This document shows positions 1-9,967 of a DNA stretch of 64,000 nucleotides, piece by piece. The position numbers and the translations under genes are program-made. The DNA is taken from the NCBI GenBank assembly GCA_016794785.1, contig JAEUHC010000006.1, positions 62,001 through 126,000 on the forward strand, in the 5' to 3' direction. The notes below the pieces were generated by a model that saw only the letters and a list, made by a program, of their open reading frames with translations, ran no database searches and was not told where the DNA came from. This stretch comes from Opitutaceae bacterium (lineage in GTDB: Bacteria; Verrucomicrobiota; Verrucomicrobiia; Opitutales; Opitutaceae). Numbering within the stretch: the first letter of the stretch is position 1; every line of letters begins with the position of its first letter.

Positions 1-819
1 CATATCCACGCGCATGCCGGCGGCACCTTCCCAACCTATCAGACTGCTGCAAATTTTCTGACGTTACGCGAGAAACCGGTGCGTTGGTCCGCCGAACATC
101 TCGAGCGTTGTGTTATTTCCGCGTGCGGAGAGATCAATTGGGGCCGGCTGTTCCTAGGCGACACGAAAGAACGAGATCGGTTGGAAACACATCTTGAAAA
201 CCTCACGCGTGAAGAGACGACCATCAAGCGCAAGCTGGCCAATGCCGCGCAGGCTGTGCTCGAAGGTGGCGCATTTGGCGAGGCGGTGAAGGCTCAAGTG
301 CAGCAGCTCGAACAGAGGCTTCAGGAACTGCGAAAGGAGCGTGACGACGCACACGATCAGTTGGACGGCTTGCGGCGCGCGAGCGCTTCAACGCCGACCA
401 TGTTCACTCGCGAAATCCCGTCGGACCCGGCATTGCGCGAAAAGCTTCGCGCCGAGCTTCGCGCTGTTCTCACCAAAATCAAGGTGTGGCCGGATGGCCG
501 GACTCCCGACTCCTTCTGGAAACTGCCTCTCGAATACGCGACGGAATCCGCACCCAAGACCGCGAAGCTTTCGATCTCGCAAGGGAGAGTTATGGGAGCC
601 GTGCGTCTCTTCTTCAAGAATGGGCGCGCCATTACCGCCTATGTCACCTTTGTCCGGGTCGGAAAGAATCGAGCCGCAAATATCATCGCTTTCGCCAATC
701 CCCTTGGAATGACGATCGACGAATGGGACCGGATTTGCTCGTTCGCGGGAATGTATGCCGAAGATAAGGAATCAGCGTCTCATGTTCCCACAACGGGTCG
801 CTCGGCCTCGACGAAGTAA
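1..819 (+). CDS. Large serine recombinase, C-terminal part (5' end outside window)
   Basis: The frame is open from base 1, so the gene starts upstream; the GTG at 79 is probably not the real start. The visible protein has a D-W/N-W segment (EINWGRLFL) followed by a long charged coiled coil with many L-E-x-R/K repeats, then a basic beta-rich tail. In large serine recombinases this arrangement follows the recombinase and zinc-ribbon domains, and the coiled coil regulates integration direction. The catalytic N-terminal domain is not in the window. The gene converges on the methylase/helicase remnant and may mark an insertion beside it. An unrelated coiled-coil protein is possible but less likely. 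Confidence 0.6.
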   Translation, partial: HIHAHAGGTFPTYQTAANFLTLREKPVRWSAEHLERCVISACGEINWGRLFLGDTKERDRLETHLENLTREETTIKRKLANAAQAVLEGGAFGEAVKAQVQQLEQRLQELRKERDDAHDQLDGLRRASASTPTMFTREIPSDPALREKLRAELRAVLTKIKVWPDGRTPDSFWKLPLEYATESAPKTAKLSISQGRVMGAVRLFFKNGRAITAYVTFVRVGKNRAANIIAFANPLGMTIDEWDRICSFAGMYAEDKESASHVPTTGRSASTK

Positions 820-949
820 ACACCCGCACACCGTCCCTACCTCGCAGCATCATCACAATCTCATGTCCGACTGGAATGGCCGCCTTTAGCTCTGCGATGC
901 GCGACGTGGCAATTCGCTCGTCGCCGGCTAATGCAGAGGTGGCAGACAC
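820..949 (-). pseudogene. Possible 5' fragment of a small gene cut by the recombinase insertion
   Basis: A GTG start lies 16 bases after the stop of the methylase/helicase remnant, on the same strand. The first ~45 codons (containing ELKAAIPVGHEIVMMLRG) look protein-like. After that the frame runs into sequence antisense to the serine recombinase and loses coding character. The simplest reading is a downstream operon member truncated where the recombinase gene now ends. I do not recognise the family. Confidence 0.25.
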
Positions 950-965
950 GATCTACGGCGTGGCT

Positions 966-2425
966 CTAGGCGGACAGTTTCATTGCCGCCTTACGCCGCA
1001 CGATGCGAGCGGGCGCGGGACACCTCGCAGTTCCGATCGTCTCGCCTTCCGGCGGGATCACTGGCGGCCTTGCCGCCACTGCCGGTTTTGCGTCGTGTGG
1101 CACGAACACATCGCCCTCCCGTCGATAGCCTCGCGGGACGGCGTGCTTGAGATTGTATTCGTCGACCGCGAGCGCCGATACGGGTTTGCGGGCGCGCAGT
1201 GCTTCGAGGACCAGGGCATCGTTGGCCGGTCCGAGCCCGGCGGCGCGATACTCCTTCGGCGACATCAGCTCTGCCGGCTTTTGCGAAACAGTCTCGGCGG
1301 AAGCTTCCGCCTCGCTCTCTACCTCCGTGGGTGCCGGCTGCTCCGTTGCCGTGGCATCGACTTCGGTGCTGGCGTCGGCCGCCTGTAGGCTCGATGCCTG
1401 ATTTTTCGTGAGATCGAGCTGTTTCACGAGTTCGGCCTGCCGGGCCGACAATTCCCGGTAGCGCTCCTCGTGCTCGAAGACGCCACCGACAGCTTTGGTC
1501 AGGCTAGCGAGGTCAGTTTTCGTCCGGGCCAGCTCCTCCCGCGTGCGAACCAAATGATCATCGATGCTGCGGGCGGCGTGCTCCAGCGAACTCACGATCC
1601 CGACGGGCGACGGCGACACGTTGGCCGGATATTCCATCGCACCGGCGAGGTTAACCTTTTCGGGATTGGTGGAGCGGAACGTGACCTTGAAACCGGCCAA
1701 ATCGCCGAGCACGGCGTTGGCGGGACGCCCGTGCGGGTGATCTGTGCGGTGATCCTCGATCGCGAGGACAAGCGCGCCGCCCGCCTTCACGCGCTCGGTG
1801 AACGTCTGCTTCTCGACCGTCATCGTGAACTTCTCCCCGCTGGTATCGCGCCGCGTCTTCAAGTCCTGCTCCAGCCCCGCGACGTGTTTTTCGAGCCGCG
1901 TGGTATCGCTTTCGAGCATGCGGATGCGGTTACGGTGTGAGAACTGTGTCTCCTGATGCTCGGAACGCAGGCGGGACAACCGCATCACCTCCGAATCCAC
2001 CTTCGCCTTTTCGATGACGAGCGGATTGCCGGATGCGATCGCCTTCACCTCGGCGTAGGTGAGCGCGGGCGAGTCGAGATCCTCGATGCGGCGCGCGGTC
2101 GAGTGCCCTGTCATCACCTGCGCGATGAATTTCGCCTTGGTTTCGAGGAGTTGCCACGAATAGGCATCGAAGCTGCCCTCGGTCACGTAGCGGAGGATGC
2201 GCACCGTGGCATTGGTATTGCCCTGCCGCCGGATGCGCCCCTCGCGTTGCTCGATGTCCGCGGGGCGCCAAGGGGCGTCGAGATGATGGAGCGCGACGAG
2301 CTTGGCCTGCACGTTGGTGCCAGCTCCCATTTTCTGCGTGGAGCCGATGAGCACGCGCACTTTGCCGGCCCGAACATCTTTGAAAAGCGCAGCCTTCGCT
2401 GCGTCTGAATCGTGATCCTGAACTA
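966..2425 (-). pseudogene. C-terminal half of split N6-methylase/SNF2 helicase
   Basis: This is the second RecA-like helicase domain and tail of the protein whose N-terminal part lies at 5970-10025. It carries the helicase motif V/VI region: VLIGSTQKMGAGTNVQ and QREGRIRRQGN (Q-x2-GR-x-x-R). A coiled coil and a conserved tail follow. The gene is interrupted by the 3.5-kb recombinase element. At the element border the open frame continues into the inverted repeat, which supplies an in-frame ATG with a good Shine-Dalgarno. Separate translation of this half is therefore possible. Intact relatives on plasmids and ICEs are single very long proteins. Confidence 0.8.
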
Positions 2426-2488
2426 ATGTGGAGGCGGCAAAAATGTGGAATGGACGGACAGTGGTCATGTTTCTCCTCTGGGAACGGT
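2424..2488 (+). repeat. Left 65-bp terminal inverted repeat of the RIT-like element
   Basis: The 65 bases are identical to the reverse complement of 5903-5967. The match decays just inside (about 14 of 22 bases) and is near-perfect for a few bases outside (CTGAA). ATGTGG occurs twice in the arm, so it may be a recombinase-binding half-site. On the outward (minus) strand it holds AGAGGAGAAAC directly before an ATG. Confidence 0.95.
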
Positions 2489-2541
2489 TCTCTTCACTTA
2501 ACATTACTGAAGCCTTTCCGATCGGGCCGTGGAGTGGCGGG

Positions 2542-4848
2542 GTGAATACCACCCCGCTCATCAATCGATTGTTCGTTCGTCGTGCCGGCCATCATTTGGC
2601 CCGGCCGATTTTTGGCTCCGTGTTGGAGAGTTTCGCTCAGCGGCTCGTAGCCCAAGGATACCCCCCGCAAACCATCCAACGGGTAATCGGACGTCTGTGG
2701 CGCGTAGAGCAGTGGCTGCAACAACGACAACGGATAACCTCGTTGCGTGATTTGTTGCCAGAAACGTTGGCAGCGGCCGTGGCGCACTTTCGTCCCCGCG
2801 ACGCAGACATGCCGGCGGCCGTGCGGGCGATGGGCCGGTTTCTCCAAGAACGGGGGCTCATTCCGCAGGCCAAACCCGGCCCGTCTTCGCGCTCGCACTT
2901 GGAAGCGCAACGATTCGGCGCCTACTTGGTTGAGGTTCGGGGCCTGGCGGGGAGCACGGTCGATACGCACATCCGCCGCGCAATTCGGTTCCTGGAGTTC
3001 ATGCACTTCAACCGGCGACCAAGGGCGCTGTGCGGGTTGCGCCGCGCGTCGATCGAGGAGTTCGTGCGACAACTCGCGCGCACGAACACTCGTTTCAGTT
3101 TGGCGCAGGCACTCGCGTCGCTGCGCGGATTTCTGCGGTTCGAGTTTTCTCAAGGCAAGCTGGCTTTGCCACTGCACGAGCAAATCGACCGACCGCGGCT
3201 GTATCTGGGCGAACGGCTCCCGCGTGCGGCCGCCCGAACGGATGTGACGCGGTTGCTGCGCTCGATCGACCGATCGCGACCCGCGGGTATGCGCGACTTC
3301 ACGATCTTGTATCTGGCCGCCACCTACGGTCTGCGCAGCGACGAACTGCGACAGATGCGCGTGGAGGATATCGATTGGCGCAACGCCGTGCTGAACGTCC
3401 AACAGGCAAAGACACGGCAAGTGCTCCGCTTGCCGTTGCTCGACGAGGCGGGTGAGGTGCTGGCGCGGTATCTCCGGCTCGGCAGACCGCGGACTGGGTT
3501 GCGGCAACTTTTCTTTCTCGCCCGCGCACCGATGAAGCCCCTTGGGCGCAGCTCGGTCGGTGCCATGCTTCGCCGCCGGCTCCGGCGCAGCGGTTTGTCC
3601 TCGCCGAACTTTAGCATGCATGGGCTGCGCCACTCGGTGGCAGTGCATCTGGTGCGCCGCGGAGTGCCGATAAAATCGATCGGCGACGTGTTGGGCCATC
3701 GCGACCTGACGAGCACCGCGGTGTATCTCAGGCTCAACGTGGATGATTTGCGCACGGTGGGCCTGCCGGTCCCCCGCGCAGAGCAAGCGGCGAGGTTGTT
3801 GGGCCGCGATTGGGGAGATCGCTTCCCGCGTATCCGTAATTTGGATGGGCCTCGACCACGCGTCGTGACCTGCTTCCGCAGCGGCTTTGCTCGGAGTCTC
3901 AATCGCTACTTGGAGAACCGTCGCACGCTGGGCCGCGGCTGTCGGGTCATCGAGTCGGTGTTGCGCCTGTGGGACACCTTCTTGCACGACCGCCAAGGCG
4001 ATGCTCCGAAGGTTTCGCACGAACAACTCGATGCTTGGTTGAAGTCGCAGGCGGCATTGGCCCCAGTCACCCGCCGCCAACGCCTGCTGATCGTGCGCAG
4101 GTTTCTCGTCTATCATCGTCGCGAACACCCGCGCACCTTCGTGCCGGATTGGGCTACCTTCCCGAAAGCGACACCGCCACGGCACCCGCGACTGGTCTCT
4201 CCGAAAGAGATGGGCGTATTGCTGGCGACCGCGACGCAGTTGGGAAGAACCAACGCCAATCCGTTGCGCGCTGGGACAATCCGCCTCGGCCTGCTGCTGC
4301 TGTTCTGCTGCGGGCTGCGGCAGCAAGAGCTGTTGCGCCTGCAAATTCGGCATTACGACCGGGTGGAACGACTCCTCCGAATCGAGGCGACGAAGTTTCA
4401 TAAATCCCGCCTGGTGCCGTTGCCGACGTCGGCCGCAAAAGCACTCGAAACGTTTCTCGCGCTCAGGCGCGCGCGCGGTCTTCCGTATGCGCCCGGCAGC
4501 TTCCTGCTGTGGAGCGGCGAAAGGCGGCCCGAGGCTGGCTACACCGGCACCGGCCTCACCAGATCGTGGCAACAGCTCTGCCTCAGTGCCGGTGTCTTGG
4601 ACGAGAGAGGCCGTGCGCCCCGATTGCACGACCTGCGCCACAGCTTCGCCGTCGAAGCCCTCCATCGCTGGTATGCCGCGGGGATCAATCCTCAAGCACG
4701 GCTCGTTCATCTCGCGACGTATCTCGGGCACGTTAATCCATCCTCCTCGCACTACTATTTGCAGTTCACGCCGGCGCTTCGTGCAGCCGCGAGTGAACGG
4801 TTCGAGCGATCGTTCGGAATCCTTGCTTCGAACGGAGGTGCCCGATGA
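2542..4848 (+). CDS. Double tyrosine recombinase (RitA-RitB-like fusion)
   Basis: The 768-residue protein contains two full tyrosine-recombinase units. Unit 1 has Arg265 (YGLRSDEL), His360-x2-Arg363 (HGLRH), His386 (GHRDLTS) and Tyr395. Unit 2 has Arg593 (CGLRQQEL), His696-x2-Arg699 (HDLRH), His730 (GHVNPSS) and Tyr738/739. Each unit has its own SAM-like core-binding domain. I chose the GTG at 2542, which has GGAG 7 bases upstream; the longer open frame from 2428 only reads through the terminal repeat. The 3' end overlaps the next recombinase gene by ATGA. RIT elements normally encode RitA and RitB separately (about 400 and 330 residues), so this is a fusion with both active sites intact. Confidence 0.9.
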   Translation: MNTTPLINRLFVRRAGHHLARPIFGSVLESFAQRLVAQGYPPQTIQRVIGRLWRVEQWLQQRQRITSLRDLLPETLAAAVAHFRPRDADMPAAVRAMGRFLQERGLIPQAKPGPSSRSHLEAQRFGAYLVEVRGLAGSTVDTHIRRAIRFLEFMHFNRRPRALCGLRRASIEEFVRQLARTNTRFSLAQALASLRGFLRFEFSQGKLALPLHEQIDRPRLYLGERLPRAAARTDVTRLLRSIDRSRPAGMRDFTILYLAATYGLRSDELRQMRVEDIDWRNAVLNVQQAKTRQVLRLPLLDEAGEVLARYLRLGRPRTGLRQLFFLARAPMKPLGRSSVGAMLRRRLRRSGLSSPNFSMHGLRHSVAVHLVRRGVPIKSIGDVLGHRDLTSTAVYLRLNVDDLRTVGLPVPRAEQAARLLGRDWGDRFPRIRNLDGPRPRVVTCFRSGFARSLNRYLENRRTLGRGCRVIESVLRLWDTFLHDRQGDAPKVSHEQLDAWLKSQAALAPVTRRQRLLIVRRFLVYHRREHPRTFVPDWATFPKATPPRHPRLVSPKEMGVLLATATQLGRTNANPLRAGTIRLGLLLLFCCGLRQQELLRLQIRHYDRVERLLRIEATKFHKSRLVPLPTSAAKALETFLALRRARGLPYAPGSFLLWSGERRPEAGYTGTGLTRSWQQLCLSAGVLDERGRAPRLHDLRHSFAVEALHRWYAAGINPQARLVHLATYLGHVNPSSSHYYLQFTPALRAAASERFERSFGILASNGGAR

Positions 4849-5861
4849 ACACCGATCGTCGCTCTATATTGGCGCACTCTCTGCACGTTTTCCTCGTCGA
4901 GTATTTGCCCCGCCAACGCGCGATCAGCCCGCACACGGTTCACAGCTATCGCGACAGCCTCAAACTGCTTCTCCAGTTCGTCGCCGGGAAGAAGGGCGAC
5001 GTGAGCGCGCTGAAGCTCGAAAATCTTTCCGTCGATCGCGTCACGGCGTTCCTGCTGCATCTGGAAAAAGTCCGGAAGAATCGCGCGAGCACGCGCAACG
5101 TCCGGCTGAGCGCCATCCACAGTTTCTTTCGCTATGTCGGAACGCAGCATCCGGAGTATGTCGAGCAGACGCAGCGCGTGCTGGGCATCCCGTTCAAGCG
5201 CGTGGAAACCCGAGCCATCCAGCACGTGGAGTTTTCCGAGTTGCAGACCATGCTCGACGGCATCGACCGCTCGCGGGCCGACGGCCGCCGTGACTTTGCT
5301 CTCTTGAACGTGTTGTTCAACACCGGCGCCCGGGTGAGCGAGATCGTCGGGCTGATGGCGGCGGATCTGCGGCTGGCGGGACCGCCGAGCGTGCTGCTGC
5401 GGGGCAAAGGTCGCAAGGAACGCGTTTGCCCCTTGTGGCCCGCCACCGCGCGATTGCTCCGCGAACACCTGGAAGAACGCGGCATCACACCGGATCGACC
5501 CGAAACGGTTTTCCGCAATCATCGCGGTGCTCCGCTGACGCGGTTTGGCATTCGCGTTATCTTGCGAAAGCACGTCCAACGAACTGCCGTCGCTATGCCG
5601 AGCCTGGCGCACAAACGAATCCATCCCCACAGCCTCCGACATGGCACCGCTGTCCACCTCCTGCGCGCCGGCGTTGATTTGAGCTCGATTGCGCACTGGC
5701 TCGGTCACGCGAGTCTCAACACCACGAACAAGTATCTGGCTATGGATCTCGAAACCAAACGGGAGGCCTTGGCAAAAACCGAGCCGCTGCTGAACCGTCG
5801 GAAACATCCGGCCGCGTGGCGACGGGATCCTGGTCTCATCAAATGGCTGGAGAGCCTGTAA
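4845..5861 (+). CDS. Tyrosine recombinase, third member of the RIT-like set (RitC-like)
   Basis: The 338-residue protein has a SAM-like N-terminal core-binding domain and a catalytic domain with GARVSEI (Arg), HSLRH (His/Arg), GHASLNTTNKY (His and nucleophilic Tyr). It is XerC/D-like in length and motif spacing. The start ATG overlaps the TGA of the fused recombinase gene, so translation is probably coupled. It ends about 40 bases before the right inverted repeat. It presumably acts with the two domains of the upstream protein on the terminal repeats. Confidence 0.93.
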   Translation: MNTDRRSILAHSLHVFLVEYLPRQRAISPHTVHSYRDSLKLLLQFVAGKKGDVSALKLENLSVDRVTAFLLHLEKVRKNRASTRNVRLSAIHSFFRYVGTQHPEYVEQTQRVLGIPFKRVETRAIQHVEFSELQTMLDGIDRSRADGRRDFALLNVLFNTGARVSEIVGLMAADLRLAGPPSVLLRGKGRKERVCPLWPATARLLREHLEERGITPDRPETVFRNHRGAPLTRFGIRVILRKHVQRTAVAMPSLAHKRIHPHSLRHGTAVHLLRAGVDLSSIAHWLGHASLNTTNKYLAMDLETKREALAKTEPLLNRRKHPAAWRRDPGLIKWLESL

Positions 5862-5902
5862 TACACGCGAAGAAATGAGGCCAATAATGTGGAATGAAGC
5901 AG

Positions 5903-5967
5903 ACCGTTCCCAGAGGAGAAACATGACCACTGTCCGTCCATTCCACATTTTTGCCGCCTCCACATTA
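5903..5967 (-). repeat. Right 65-bp terminal inverted repeat of the RIT-like element
   Basis: It is identical in inverted orientation to 2424-2488. Just inside it, a further inverted copy of ATGTGGAATG (5887-5896) faces the copy within the repeat. Outward on the plus strand it carries AGAGGAGAAAC and an ATG that opens a short frame (about 27 codons) into the flank. Confidence 0.95.
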
Positions 5968-5974
5968 ATTCAGC

Positions 5975-5992
5975 TATGTGTAGCTACACATA
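5975..5992. repeat. 18-bp perfect palindrome outside the right repeat
   Basis: TATGTGTAGCTACACATA is a perfect palindrome between the right inverted repeat and the resumed host coding sequence. No counterpart is seen at the left end. It could be part of the element end, a binding site, or remains of an earlier insertion. Confidence 0.85.
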
Positions 5993-8900
5993 ATTGGATA
6001 AACTGAACCTCCGCCGCGGGGACACCCTGCGTGACAAGCTTCGTTTTGATGTCGTGATACACGGACAATCCGTCGCGCAGCTTGTGCGGCGTGGAGAGAT
6101 CGCAGAAGACGAGTTGAGTGAGACGCTGCGCACTGGTCTCGCGCCAGACGGAAAGGATTTCCCGGACGGCTTGGTTGGTTTTACTTTCCGGGTGATCGGG
6201 GGCGCGCGGCACCATCAGCCGGAGATCGAGCGCGGCTTTGCGGCCCTCGCCGGTGATCTTGAGCATGTTGTCGTCCCGCGGATCGACCTTGCTGTTTTTT
6301 ATTTTCTCGGCCCGGGCGGCGAGCGATGACACAAACTTCCTCAATTCAGGCGTGGTCGGCGCCTGCACGATGCGGGGCTTGCCGCCTTCGAGCGCCGGCA
6401 CCGGGAGTTTGAGCATGTCGGCCGTCTGAATGTCGGCGACCTGCCGAAACGTCTGCATGAGCTCCGGCACATTGACGAACCGCGCGAAGCGCGTGTTTAG
6501 CCGGTAGCCGGCGCCGTCGGGGGCGAGTTCCATCGCCGTCACCGTCTCGCCGTAGGTTGCCGCCCACGAATCGAAGTGCACGAGTTTCTGTCGCCGCAGC
6601 GTCTCCATCTGGAGGTAGCGCTGCATGGTGAACATTTCGGCCATCGTGTTCGTGATGGGTGTGCCCGTGGCGAACACGACCCCGCCGCCGCCATTCACGC
6701 GCTGCACGTGCTGCACTTTCAGAAACATGTCGAAGGCTCGCTCGGAGGCCGCCTGTGGCAGCCCGGCGACGCGCGTCATTTTTGTAACGTAGAAGAGATT
6801 CTTGAACGCCTGCGCCTCGTCGACGAACAGCCGGTCGATGCCGAGTTCCTCGAAGGTCAGGGTGATGTCCTTCTTGTGCGCGGCTGAGAGGCCGAGGATT
6901 TTCGATTCGAGCCGTTTCTTCGCGCGTTCGAGTTCCTTGACCATGCGGCTTCCGCGCGAGCCGTCCGACTGCTCGCGGATGCACTGCTCCAGTTCCCCGA
7001 GCTCGCCGGTGAGGAAGTCTTTTTGCGCCTTTTCGGAAAGCGGCAGCCGCTCGAATCCAGAATGGGTAACGATTACCGCATCCCAATTTCCCGTCGCAAT
7101 GCGTCCCATCAGTTCTCGTCGTCGCGAGCTTTCAAAATCCGCTTTGCCCGCGACGAGGATGTTGGCCCCGGGATACAGCATCAGTAACTCGGACGAGAAC
7201 TGCCCGAGCATGTGATTCGGGACGACGTAGAGCGGCTTCCGGGCGAGCCCGAGGCGCTTCAATTCCATCCCGGCGGCGGCCATCGTAAAGGTCTTGCCTG
7301 CGCCGACGACGTGGCCGAGGAGCACGTTGGGCGACTGGACGATGCGCCACACCCCCGCTTTCTGATGCGTGCGCAACGTGATGTTGGGACTCGCGCCGGG
7401 GAGCGTGAGATGATCGCCGGAAAAGGTGCGCAGCCGGTGGTGGTTGAATTCCCGGTTGTAGAAACCCACGAGCCGTTCACGCCGGGCGTCGTCCTCCCAC
7501 ACCCACTCGGCGAAGCGGTCTTTGATCTTCTGTTGCTTCTCCCGCGCGCTCTCGGTGGCACCGGGGTTGATGACGGGTTTCCCCTCGGCGTCGGCATCGT
7601 AGACGGTCGGTGTGCGGAGGTTGAGCGCGTCCTCAATCAACTCGTGTGCAGGCGCGCGTTCCGTGCCCCATTCGGATAGGTTGGCGGCGTGGCTTTTGAC
7701 CCCTGGCCCGGCCTCGACCGACCAGAGCCCGAGCGTCGGCACATGGCGGACGTCGAGTTCGCGTGCGGCGCGCGGTGGTAGGCGAAGCAGCTCCCGCGCG
7801 AAACGCCCCACGTCGTCCACCGGAATCCACACCGCGCCAAGCCGCGCGTCGATTTCGGTGGCCTTGAGTTCGTCGGGCTGCACGCCCCGCAGCGCCTCGA
7901 CGTTCACGCGAAATGTAGGATCCGCCTCGGCGGCGCGTTCGGCGATCGTGAGTTTCTCGCGCACGTTGCCGGAGAGATACTCGTCGTCGGTCTCCCACCG
8001 GCGCGTCACGGGGTTCAGGTAGATCGTGCCCGCCAGTTCCGCCAAAAACTCCGACTCTGGTTTTCCGAGCAGCGTCCCGATGTGCTCCAAATCGACTCGG
8101 CCTTTCTCGCTCAACGTCACGAGGAGCGCCTCTTTGGCGGTGCCGGCCTGAACCACCGGCGCCCGCGGCTGGATGGTCCGCTCCCGAAAGATTGCGGTCT
8201 TCGCCGCGGTGCCGGTGTCCTCGCTATAGTTTTCGAGCGAGAGCAGCAGCGGCAGATCGGGATCGCCGGCGAACGCACGCAGGTTGGTTGACTCGGAGAT
8301 CGGACCGAATTGCCCGACGAAGTAATCGTAGTCCTGGTTGAGCCGGAAGCGCGCCGCGGCGATTTCCTGGTCGCTGCGATTCTCGACCTGCTTGCGCAGG
8401 CACTCGCGCGCGGCGTCGCGCACGTAGATCAGGCGGCGAATGCGTCGCGCGGTCTGCGCGGAAACATCCGTGAGCAGGACCAGCTCCTCGCCCTCCCGGC
8501 GCGCGACGCCGCCCCCGCCTTCCTCGGTGAGCACGTAGGCGTTGGGCTTCACGCCGGGCGGCACGGGAATCGAGCGACGAATTTTGGCCGACTCCTCAGC
8601 TGAAAGCGGCTGGTAGATTCCGACGGGCAGCGTGCCGACGACCGCGGCGAGCGCCTCGCCGAGATCGCGGCCGTCGTCGGCGAGCCTGACGGACTCGCGA
8701 CCATACATGCCGTGCTCCGTTTGCTCCATGCGGCCGAGGAGCATCGCGGGATGGGCGTGAAAGTATTCGTTGAGGAAGATCGGTGTTTCCTCGGAGATGG
8801 GCCGGCTCTCGGCCCACGCGGGCCCGGACGGAGCTTCCCGCGGGTCGCGCTTCCGCAGGATCACGATGTCGGCGGTGACCTCCGTGTTGGCGTTCTTCTT

Positions 8901-9706
8901 GAACGCCGTGCACGGCAGACGAATGGCGGCCACGAGGTTCGCCGACTTCGCGACGGTTTCGCGGAAATACGGATATTGTTTATCCATCGTTCCGCGCGAC
9001 GTGATGAATGCCAGCAGCCCGCCCGGCCGCACTCGCTCCAGCGCCGCGACGAAAAAGTAGTCGTGGATATGAAACTTCCTTGGATTGAGTTTCGGATCGT
9101 GAGGCGCGTAGTCGCCGAACGGCACGTTGGAAATCGCGAGGTCGAACGAGTTGGTCGGCAACGAGGCGTCCTCGAACGGCGTCGTGCGGATCAGCGCGTC
9201 CGGATACAGCATCCGCGCCAGCCGCGCTGTGACCGGATCGATTTCGATGCCGGTGAGATCGGAGCCCGTCCGCATCCCGTCGGGCATCAGACCAAAAAAG
9301 TGCCCGAGACCGCAGGCAGGCTCGAGCACGCGCCCTTGCTTGAAACCGAGCCGCTCGACCGCCGTATACATCGCGCGGACGACTGTCGGCGACGTGTAGT
9401 GGGCGTTGAGCACCGTGGCCTGCGCGGAGCGGTATTCGTCGGGGAGCAGGAGTTCTTTTAGCGTCGCCTGCTCCGACTTCCATTTCGGAGCTTCCGCGGC
9501 CGTGGCAAAAACCTGCGGCAGGCCGCCCCAGCCGGTGTATTTGACGAGCGCGGCCTTTTGCTCGGGCGTAGCGATGCGCGCGTTGCCCTCGATCTCGCGC
9601 AGCAGTCGGATGGCTGCGACGTTTTGCTCGAACTTCCGGCGCAGTGAACCCTCGCCAAGTTCGTCGGCGTCGGTGATCCGGTAGTTGGACTGATTCCGCG
9701 CAGGCG

Positions 9707-9967
9707 CTACGACGCCGCCGTTTCCGGCGGGATCAGGATGTAGCGCTCCCGCACCATTTCCCAAGCCTGGTCGTGGGCCTGCTGCGGGTCGAGTCCCTGT
9801 TGACGGAAATCCCGCATCAGTTGCTCCATTTCGTCCAGCGTCCGATTCTGGGCTTCCAAAAGAGACCCATTCAGCGTCCCTGTCCGCTCCAGGTCCCGCA
9901 CCCGCCGCGGGCAGTGCTCCCGCCAGTGGGCTTCCGCCATCCGGGCGTAGGTCAGCAGTTCGTTCAT
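9707..9967 (-). CDS. Small conserved-looking mobile-element protein nested in the methylase 5' end
   Basis: The 86-residue frame starts with MNELLTYARMAEAHWREH and ends with QAWEMVRERYILIPPE, an amphipathic, soluble-looking protein. Its codons have strong G/C preference at position 3, while the overlapping methylase frame there gives low-complexity G/A/P sequence. It therefore looks like the genuine coding frame of this stretch. It resembles small proteins I know from mobile elements ending in a W-E-x-V-x-E-R-Y-x-x-P pattern; function unknown. Only the methylase downstream and the 122-residue gene upstream give context. Confidence 0.55.
   Translation of the reverse strand: MNELLTYARMAEAHWREHCPRRVRDLERTGTLNGSLLEAQNRTLDEMEQLMRDFRQQGLDPQQAHDQAWEMVRERYILIPPETAAS

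Larger units (their letters stand above)
2424..5967 (+). mobile_element. Recombinase-in-trio (RIT) type element with a fused first pair
   Basis: The 3.54-kb element is bounded by perfect 65-bp inverted repeats and contains only tyrosine recombinases. The genes are codirectional and overlap by ATGA. Three complete catalytic domains in tandem define RIT elements (ritA-ritB-ritC); here the first two are one polypeptide. The element sits inside the methylase/helicase frame, between the two helicase domains. Sequence of 25-30 bases between the right repeat and recognisable host coding sequence includes an 18-bp palindrome, so the exact boundary and any target duplication are uncertain. Confidence 0.9.

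Noticed and set aside
2428-2541. Upstream start for the fused recombinase at 2428
   Set aside because: The first 38 codons only read through the terminal inverted repeat; GTG 2542 has a ribosome site.
2494-4752. 752-codon open frame on the minus strand
   Set aside because: It is antisense to the fused recombinase, Arg/Gln/Pro-rich without domains; the plus strand has complete catalytic motifs.
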